A DNA stretch of 64,000 bases from Auritidibacter ignavus (lineage in GTDB: Bacteria; Actinomycetota; Actinomycetes; Actinomycetales; Micrococcaceae). The position numbers were made by a program, and so were the translations under genes. The notes below the pieces were generated by a model, which saw only the letters and a list, made by a program, of their open reading frames with translations, made no database searches and was not told the DNA's origin. The stretch covers positions 62,001-126,000 of the forward strand of contig NZ_RDQR01000002.1 of the NCBI RefSeq assembly GCF_003703835.1. The letters run 5' to 3'. This document shows, piece after piece, positions 58,346-64,000 of this stretch (positions are counted from its first letter, which is position 1; the number at the start of each line of letters is the position of its first letter).

Positions 58346-58891
58346 ATGAGCACCTCCGCACGAGAACAGACTGCATCGGCTGGCGCCGACGACCAGGGCT
58401 TATCTGGGATCGTCGCGCGATTGAAAGCACGCAAGGCGCACGGGTGGGGAATCTTTCACCCGGGGAGCTGGCCGATGATGCTCGGCGGAATGATGTTCAT
58501 TATCTCCGCTTTTCTCCCGTGGGTGTCATTGCCCTGGGTGGAGGACCTCACCGGTGAGACGTTCCATCTTCGTGGGACCGACGGCCCAGGGGTTCTCACG
58601 TTGGCGGTTGGATGCCTGGCGTTTGCGGGAGCTTTCGTGCCCCGTCGCAAACTGGCTATCGGTCATGCGGCAGGTCCGGGAGGTATCGTCGCGCTCATCG
58701 TGATACTTCAATGCTGGAGTATCGTCTCCCACTCGATTCAGCTGAATGCGTGGGGTGCTTTCGTGCCCGGAATGGGCTTGGTGCTGGCCGCTGGTGGTGC
58801 GGTTCTCCTGATGAAAGCTGGGTGGACTATGTACCGCCACTGGCCACAACGCGATTCAGCGTCTTCACGCGGTTCGAACCGGTCTTCGTAA
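58346..58891 (+). CDS. Small integral membrane protein, unknown function
   Basis: ATG 58346 (MSTSAREQTA) gives 181 residues; the frame is open to 58304 but the later start is a likelier N-terminus. About four helices (MMLGGMMFIISAFLPWV, VLTLAVGCLAFAGAFV, IVALIVILQCWSIV, FVPGMGLVLAAGGAVLL) with short loops and a Ser/Arg-rich tail. FLPWVSLPW is typical of small actinobacterial membrane proteins. Divergent from the symporter operon across a 218-bp AT-rich region; no function assigned. Confidence 0.7.
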   Translation: MSTSAREQTASAGADDQGLSGIVARLKARKAHGWGIFHPGSWPMMLGGMMFIISAFLPWVSLPWVEDLTGETFHLRGTDGPGVLTLAVGCLAFAGAFVPRRKLAIGHAAGPGGIVALIVILQCWSIVSHSIQLNAWGAFVPGMGLVLAAGGAVLLMKAGWTMYRHWPQRDSASSRGSNRSS

Positions 58892-59256
58892 ATCAACCAC
58901 ATGGAGGTGGGGGGTGCTGTCAAAAACACGGATCGATATCGTCGCCGGAGCACACGAGGGGTCGGCAGTCACGCAGCAGGGCAGACCAGAAAATATTGTG
59001 TCCCCCAAAAGTCTCAACGGATGATCTGAATCATGGTCGGTGCACATTCTGGTCACGTGTTTGCTGGCCCGCCAGAAATGACAACACACTGACTTGAGTG
59101 CATCGATCATCTCGACCACGATGCGCGCAGTGATCGGTCTCGTTCTCCCTGACCGAGCCCTGGCGAATCCCAAGAGCTACCCATCTGTCAGGGACGTCGT
59201 CCCCGGCGGATGAGTAGCTCTTGCGGTATCTCAGTGGGTGGTATTGCCACCGAGCC
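58892..59256. other. Intergenic stretch without a gene
   Basis: 365 bp between convergent genes. Apart from the hairpin at 59171-59223 I see nothing supportable; short ORFs here look random. Confidence 0.5.
59171..59223 (-). terminator. Hairpin downstream of the ABC-2 exporter operon
   Basis: A 15-bp stem CAAGAGCTACCCATC (59171-59185) with GATGAGTAGCTCTTG (59209-59223); the one mismatch is a G-U pair in the minus-strand RNA. A nested GGGAC/GTCCC hairpin lies in the loop. No T run. Confidence 0.55.
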
Positions 59257-60396
59257 TTAGGAGGCCAAGGCTTCCCGGAACTTGACGGCTTTGCCGATTT
59301 TCAGCACGGAGTTCTGGTAGATCCGGGTGGCCAAGGCCAATACCAACGCGGTGGTGAGAATTAACAGCCCCAGTGACCCCAGCACTTCCCACAGCGCCGC
59401 CTCGCCGGTGAAGACCCGAATCGGCATGGCAACGACTGCTGAGAAGGGAATCCAGCTCATCGCCGTGACGAGCGCGGTATTGGTGGGGTACATGACAATC
59501 AGCAGGTAGGGGACCAAGATCAGGAGCACGATGGGCGTGGAGATGGAACCAAGGTCTTCATTGCGCGAAACCATCGAGGCGGCCGCGGCGTACATCCCGG
59601 CCACCATGACAAACGAAATGGCGAAGAACAGGACGAACCACAGGGTCGGAGCGATCATTTGTTCACTGAGCAACGGCATCTGCTCGTCGTCGCCATTAAC
59701 CAGAATGCCGATGACCGCGGCCAGTGCCATCAGCGCGATCTGGGCGAAAGCGACAATGGAGTTGCCCAGTACCTTGCCGAACAAGATGGCTCGAGCCGGG
59801 ACAGCAGCCAACAGAATCTCGATGATCCGGGATTGTTTTTCTTCGACCACGGAGCTGGCCATGGTCTGACCGAAGAGGATGGCCGCCATAAAGTAAACCA
59901 GACCGAAAATCATGCCCAGCAGGTACATGATGGCGAAATTCTGGGCATCGGAATCCTCCAGGATGGTGATTTCCGGGGCGATCGACAGGGCGTCGATGAG
60001 CGCGCTGGGGGGTTCGCCCAGGGACAGGACTTCAATACCCATGGGGTTGGTGTCGGTCACTTCGGTCAGGATCAGCCCGGCATCGGCCTCGCCGGAGGTC
60101 ACCTGGTCTGTGACGGTCTCGGCGTCTTCGACGGTGGTGGCCTCAAGCCCGGGGACCGCATCGAGTCCGGCGTGGGGTTCGGCGGTGTTGCTGGCGTCCA
60201 CGACGTCTTGGGAGATGGCTACGGTGGTGTCCGAGGAACCACCGGAGGTCAAGGATTCGGCTACGCGAGGTCCGAAGAGAGTACCGAGCAGCACCAGGGC
60301 GATCAAGATGATCCCGGTAATCACAAAGGCTTTGGACCGCAGGCGGGTTTTGATTTCACGTCCGGCCACAACGCTGGCCGCGCTCAAGCTGGTCAT
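59257..60396 (-). CDS. ABC-2 type exporter permease (NatB-like)
   Basis: 379 residues. One N-terminal helix (about 24-45), a large external domain (about 50-150: VTDQVTSGEADAGLILTEV), then five helices with FAIMYLLGMIFGLVYFMAAILFGQTMASSVVEEKQSRIIEILLAAVPARAILFGKVLGN, the NatB/YhaP signature. Overlaps its ATPase gene by 4 bp. Export of Na+, peptide or drug is possible; two-component genes next door suggest response to an envelope-active compound. Confidence 0.87.
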   Translation of the reverse strand: MTSLSAASVVAGREIKTRLRSKAFVITGIILIALVLLGTLFGPRVAESLTSGGSSDTTVAISQDVVDASNTAEPHAGLDAVPGLEATTVEDAETVTDQVTSGEADAGLILTEVTDTNPMGIEVLSLGEPPSALIDALSIAPEITILEDSDAQNFAIMYLLGMIFGLVYFMAAILFGQTMASSVVEEKQSRIIEILLAAVPARAILFGKVLGNSIVAFAQIALMALAAVIGILVNGDDEQMPLLSEQMIAPTLWFVLFFAISFVMVAGMYAAAASMVSRNEDLGSISTPIVLLILVPYLLIVMYPTNTALVTAMSWIPFSAVVAMPIRVFTGEAALWEVLGSLGLLILTTALVLALATRIYQNSVLKIGKAVKFREALAS

Positions 60397-61373
60397 GGGT
60401 GGTCTCCTGGGGTGGTGTCAGCGGTATCGGATTGGTCGGTGACGACGTCGTGGAAGATCTCGTGCAAACTCCGGTGGATCGGACCGAACTCGAAGACGGT
60501 GCCACGGGTGATGGCCTGGGCCAGTAACTGATGGGCGGTCTGGGGGTTTTCGGCGGTGAAGCGTAGATCGCCGCCGTCGAATTCGGTGACCGTGATGCCG
60601 GGGACCTCTCGGGCCCACCCGGTGTCGGCATCGGTGCGCAACCTCCAGTCCTTAATTTCGGCCTGCTCGAGTAGCTGATCGCGGGTGCCGTTGGCGGCCA
60701 CCTGCCCGTCGGCGAGGATGACCAGCTCGTCGCAGAGTCGTTCGACCAGATCGAGTTGATGAGAGGAGAACAGCACCGGGGCACCCCGGCTGGCGACATC
60801 TTGCAGGACCTCCAGGATGGTCTCGACCGCTTGCGGGTCGAGTCCGGAGAACGGCTCATCGAGCACGAGTGCGGCCGGCTCGTGGACCAGCGCGGCGGCG
60901 ACTTGGACGCGCTGTTGGTTACCCAGGGAGAGATCTTCCAGATCATCTTTTGCCCGAGAGGCGAGGCCGAGACGCTCTAGGATCTCCTCGGAACGGTGGG
61001 AGGCAGCAGCGGAGTCGACGCCGTGGAGTTTGGCCAGGTAGACCAGCTGTTCTTTGACCGGCATCTTCGGGTACAGCCCGCGTTCTTCGGGCATGTAGCC
61101 GATTTGAGAGCGGTACCGGGCATCGATGGGGGAACCATTGACGGTGATGGTGCCGCCATCGTGGTCGAGTACACCCATCAAGATGCGCATGGTGGTCGTT
61201 TTACCGGCACCGTTACCTCCCACGAAACCGGTCATCAGGCCCGGTTTGATGGAGAAGGAGAGCTCTTTGAGCACTTGGCGGGTGCCGTAGGACTTGATCA
61301 GGTTGTCGATGACGATTCCGGACTCGGCCAAGGCCCCAGCGGCCGGCGGGGGAGCATTGTCGTGATGTCTCAT
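60393..61373 (-). CDS. ABC exporter ATP-binding protein (NatA-like)
   Basis: 326 residues. Walker A GGNGAGKTTTMRIL, Q-loop YMPEERGLYPKM, signature LSLGNQQRVQVAAAL, Walker B LVLDEPFSGLDP, switch His in SSHQLDLVERLCDELVIL. The YMPEERGLY Q-loop and LSLGNQQ signature are typical of the YhaQ/NatA group. A C-terminal regulatory region follows. Works with the adjacent permease; a 111-bp gap separates it from the response regulator. Confidence 0.9.
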   Translation of the reverse strand: MRHHDNAPPPAAGALAESGIVIDNLIKSYGTRQVLKELSFSIKPGLMTGFVGGNGAGKTTTMRILMGVLDHDGGTITVNGSPIDARYRSQIGYMPEERGLYPKMPVKEQLVYLAKLHGVDSAAASHRSEEILERLGLASRAKDDLEDLSLGNQQRVQVAAALVHEPAALVLDEPFSGLDPQAVETILEVLQDVASRGAPVLFSSHQLDLVERLCDELVILADGQVAANGTRDQLLEQAEIKDWRLRTDADTGWAREVPGITVTEFDGGDLRFTAENPQTAHQLLAQAITRGTVFEFGPIHRSLHEIFHDVVTDQSDTADTTPGDHP

Positions 61374-61484
61374 ATCACCAATGTAGAAAACGGGTGGCCG
61401 GGGCGTCCTCCCCCTATTGGGTGAACTTTGACCACTTGCGGCCGGGCGCCAGAAGACTGAGAGGAGCGAGATGAGTGAGATGGG

Positions 61485-62210
61485 CTAGATGTGGTGTTCG
61501 TAGGCCCAAATCACTGCGTGGACCCGATCCTTGACCCGCAATTTCATCAGCAGATGCGACACGTGAGTCTTGACGGTGGCAGCACCGACGACCAGGTGTT
61601 CGGCGATTTCGGGGTTGGAATAGCCCTGGATGAGCATGTGGAAGATCTCGGTTTCTCGCCCGGTGAGCTCGTTGAGGACTTCCGGTCCGGCGGCTTCGAG
61701 CAGGGCAGCTGGTTTCGGGCGAGTAATGGGGGCCGGCTGGTCAGGCTGGTCTGCGGTGGGGGTCTGGCCGGCGAAACGCTGCAGGACCCGTCCGGTAACT
61801 TCCGGGGCCAGTAGTGCGTCCCCATCACCCAGGGTGATGATTGCCTCGATTATGTCCTCGGCCCCGGCGGTCTTGAGCAAGAATCCGGAGGCGCCGGCCT
61901 CGAGGGTTTCGAACAAGAAATCGTCGCGATCGAACGTGGTCAGGATCAGCACCGAGCTGGTCGTGGAGAGCCGGGCGATCTCCCGGGTGGCTTCGATTCC
62001 ATCCATCACCGGCATGTGGACGTCCATACACACCACATCGGGGCGCTGTGCCCGGACCAGCTCGATGGCTTCGACGCCGTTGGCGGCTTCACCCACCAGC
62101 TGTAATCGGGGCTCAGTCGCGATCATCGCGGCCAGTCCGGTACGGATCATGGGCTGGTCATCGACCAGCACCACGCTCAAGGGCTCATCGAGTTCATTGG
62201 GGGTGTTCAT
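61485..62210 (-). CDS. NarL/LuxR-type response regulator
   Basis: 241 residues. Receiver domain with acidic pocket VDDQP, phospho-acceptor Asp63 in CMDVHMPVMDG, Thr in LILTTFDRD and Lys in FLLKTAG. A ~30-residue Pro-rich linker leads to a LuxR HTH (LTGRETEIFHMLIQGYSNPEIAEHLVVGAATVKTHVSHLLMKL). Overlaps the kinase gene by 4 bp. It probably controls the adjacent ABC-2 exporter. Confidence 0.93.
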   Translation of the reverse strand: MNTPNELDEPLSVVLVDDQPMIRTGLAAMIATEPRLQLVGEAANGVEAIELVRAQRPDVVCMDVHMPVMDGIEATREIARLSTTSSVLILTTFDRDDFLFETLEAGASGFLLKTAGAEDIIEAIITLGDGDALLAPEVTGRVLQRFAGQTPTADQPDQPAPITRPKPAALLEAAGPEVLNELTGRETEIFHMLIQGYSNPEIAEHLVVGAATVKTHVSHLLMKLRVKDRVHAVIWAYEHHI

Positions 62211-63619
62211 GCCAGCTGGGTCCTGGACGGTGGTGGAGCATCGAAGGGTTCGGTTGCTTCGGTGCAGATCGTGGCTACCTCGCTCGAGGCCGCGGCTGTC
62301 TCGTGGAGCGGGATGTTGGCTCGAATCAACCAGCCACCGGAAGATTTCGGCCCGGCGGTGAAGGTCCCATCCAGCGCGGTGACGCGTTCGGTGAGCCCTT
62401 GCAGCCCGGACCCGGTGCCCTCAGCGAGGCCGCTGTGCTCAGAAGCCCGACGCATCGAGCTGGGGGAATGGTTATGATCGGAGACCTCCAGTTCGATCGC
62501 ATCAGCCAGATAACGCAACCGGACCACCACGGTGGCGGTGGCCCCGGCATGTTTGCGGGCGTTATTGATGCCTTCCTGGGCGATCCGGTACAGCGTCAGC
62601 TGCACCGAGGAGGGGACCTCGGGGCGGGCGACACCGGGCTGGCTGGGTTCAATAATTTCTAGTCGGACGGTTTGGGAGGTGGCATGAGCCGTTCGCACCA
62701 GATCGGGAAGCTGACTGAGATCCGGTAGCGGCGCGGTGTGTTCTGGCTGGTCGCGCAGTGTGTAGACCAGGGCCCGCAACTCGGCGATGGCCTGCTGTGC
62801 GGCGGTCTCGATGGCACGCAATTGCTCGACTCCAGCGACACTGCCGGTGCTGTCGGTACTGCCCTTGGCTGATGTGTCCAGGCTACGCCGGGCCGCGGAG
62901 GCATGAATGCCCATCACGGTCACGTGGTGGGCGACTACGTCGTGTAGTTCACGGGCAATGTGCATCCGTTCGGCGTGCACGGCCGAGGCCGCCAGTTGTT
63001 GTTGCGCCTCGTGAAGCTCGCGGTGGGCCGTCGAGAGCTCCTGATGGGCGATATGAAGCTGGTTGTGGGCGATTGCGCCCTGCCAGGAGGAGTTCCCGAA
63101 GATCCAGGCCAAGAAATAGAAGATTGCGTTGACCAACCATTGGGATCCCAGCGCGGTGAGGGTCTGATAGAGGTCCGCACCCGTGGCTTGGGCCTGGGTG
63201 ATGGCCTGGATCGAGATCGCGATCAGCCACGCGAGGATCAGCCCGATAATCCCAACCCGGACCCACAGGGCGCGCCGGCGATCATTCGACCAGGCACCGA
63301 CCCCGTAGAAACTCACAAAGAGCACGATCTGGTACGAGTACACCTCCACGCCGATGGTGTGATTGAACACGATGGCCGCCACCGCCAGGTAGCTGGCTAC
63401 CGCGCAGGGGAAGCGCCGGTAGAGCATCATGGGTAAAGCCAGCAACGGCACGCTGAGATAGGTGCCCCAGGCGGTGAATCCCATGGTCTCGAGCAGTCCC
63501 GAGCGATGCGATAACGCGGTAAAGATCAACCCGAGGATCACTAAGCCGGCACCGACCAGCGCGTCGGTGCGTAGCCAGTGGGGCGGAAGGTCGCGGCAGG
63601 GCTCGGCGGATTCGGTCAC
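62207..63619 (-). CDS. HisKA_3 sensor histidine kinase
   Basis: 470 residues from GTG 63619. Five to six helices (about 20-175) make a membrane sensor without a large external domain, then a coiled coil (about 183-215), the dimerisation/phosphorylation helix IARELHDVVAHHVTVMG with His226, and an ATPase domain with YRIAQEGINNARKHAGA (N box) and GTGSGLQGLTERV (G box). The intramembrane-type sensor next to an ABC exporter is common for detecting membrane-active compounds. The start overlaps the upstream gene's TGA by GTGA. Confidence 0.92.
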   Translation of the reverse strand: MTESAEPCRDLPPHWLRTDALVGAGLVILGLIFTALSHRSGLLETMGFTAWGTYLSVPLLALPMMLYRRFPCAVASYLAVAAIVFNHTIGVEVYSYQIVLFVSFYGVGAWSNDRRRALWVRVGIIGLILAWLIAISIQAITQAQATGADLYQTLTALGSQWLVNAIFYFLAWIFGNSSWQGAIAHNQLHIAHQELSTAHRELHEAQQQLAASAVHAERMHIARELHDVVAHHVTVMGIHASAARRSLDTSAKGSTDSTGSVAGVEQLRAIETAAQQAIAELRALVYTLRDQPEHTAPLPDLSQLPDLVRTAHATSQTVRLEIIEPSQPGVARPEVPSSVQLTLYRIAQEGINNARKHAGATATVVVRLRYLADAIELEVSDHNHSPSSMRRASEHSGLAEGTGSGLQGLTERVTALDGTFTAGPKSSGGWLIRANIPLHETAAASSEVATICTEATEPFDAPPPSRTQLA

Positions 63620-64000
63620 AGCGTGCTCCAGGGGGTCAGTACCTCGAGCAGACGGGCACGCAGCACCTGAGCGCGCTGGGAAAACTCTTTCTGCAAGCGG
63701 GTGTATTCGGCTTTGCCGTCCCGGGTCTCGATGCGGATGGGGTCCAGACCCCAGTCGGAGAGGTCATAGGGCGAGGCGCGCATATCCATCACCCGGATCT
63801 GCCAGGCCAGCTCGAACGTCTCGGCCATCAGATCCGAATCCACCAGTGGCACCATCTTGTAGCTGTGACGGTAGAGATCCATATTGGCGTGCAGACAGCC
63901 GGGCTGTTCTAGTTCGGGTGCGCGCTTGCGGGTGGGCCTGAACTGGTTGAGCGGTTTGGCCTCGGGCGCGTAGAACCGGTAGGCATCAAAGTGGGTGCAC
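63616..64000 (-). CDS. 3-methyladenine DNA glycosylase-like conserved actinobacterial protein (5' partial)
   Basis: The frame is open to the window edge, so only the C-terminal ~127 residues are present. They read HFDAYRFYAPEAKPLNQF, LEQPGCLHANMDLYRHSYK, ASPYDLSDWGLDPIRIETRDG and a helical end. From memory this matches a conserved actinobacterial protein usually labelled 3-methyladenine DNA glycosylase; the label itself is not well supported by experiment. Its stop overlaps the kinase start by 4 bp, so the two-component genes are translationally coupled to it. Confidence 0.75.
   Translation of the reverse strand, partial: CTHFDAYRFYAPEAKPLNQFRPTRKRAPELEQPGCLHANMDLYRHSYKMVPLVDSDLMAETFELAWQIRVMDMRASPYDLSDWGLDPIRIETRDGKAEYTRLQKEFSQRAQVLRARLLEVLTPWSTL

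Overview
The window is GC-rich and densely coded, with many GTG starts, stop/start overlaps of 1-4 bases and short intergenic gaps. DUF222/HNH proteins, LAxTG sorting signals, HtaA-type haem proteins, DtxR/IdeR-like iron boxes and a 3-methyladenine-glycosylase-like actinobacterial protein point to a high-GC Gram-positive actinobacterium, probably of the Micrococcaceae group. Genus cannot be fixed from sequence alone. I see no rRNA, tRNA, insertion sequence, prophage or CRISPR array.

Layout. 1-1404: 3' end of a repeat-rich, sortase-anchored Rib-like surface protein. 1590-8757: CoA-binding protein and MetY, a lone membrane-anchored protein, a BCCT betaine-type transporter, an MFS drug exporter and a lipoprotein. 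8914-14882: succinate-semialdehyde-type dehydrogenase, a SAM-riboswitch operon with a DszC-like and a DszA-like flavin monooxygenase, a ferric-siderophore reductase and a haem oxygenase. 15321-20138: MHS transporter, APH-fold kinase and acyl-CoA ligase, divergent from a TetR regulator. 20135-22315: acetyl-CoA synthetase under a SAM riboswitch. 22717-32697: haem-uptake locus (HmuT, HmuU, HmuV, three surface proteins of which two carry HtaA domains, a DUF916 protein and a lytic transglycosylase) behind an iron box. 32789-34228: DUF222/HNH protein. 34225-37129: sulfonate-type ABC transporter under a SAM riboswitch. 37419-38975: thioester-domain, sortase-anchored adhesin. 39302-42178: second DszC-like/DszA-like pair, each gene with its own SAM aptamer, the first one divergent. 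42273-48750: second BCCT transporter, YtxH protein, TPP enzyme plus cyclase-family hydrolase, and an MsnO8-type monooxygenase. 48760-55388: CtpE-like P-type ATPase, and an RND permease with a small partner. 56116-58891: sodium:solute symporter with DUF4212 subunit and a small membrane protein. 59257-64000: ABC-2 exporter, LuxR-type two-component system, and a partial glycosylase-like gene.

Two nutrient regulons dominate. The first is a SAM-riboswitch sulfur-scavenging set: five aptamers over an organosulfur importer, two monooxygenase pairs and, unexpectedly, acetyl-CoA synthetase. The second is an iron/haem set: candidate DtxR-type boxes before the haem importer, haem oxygenase and possibly the siderophore reductase. 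The most unusual system is in the haem locus: one HtaA haem-binding protein ends in a WxL-like domain and is followed by a DUF916 (WxL-interacting) membrane protein, suggesting haem-protein display on the wall by a WxL-type mechanism. All functions are read from sequence and family memory; no database search was run.
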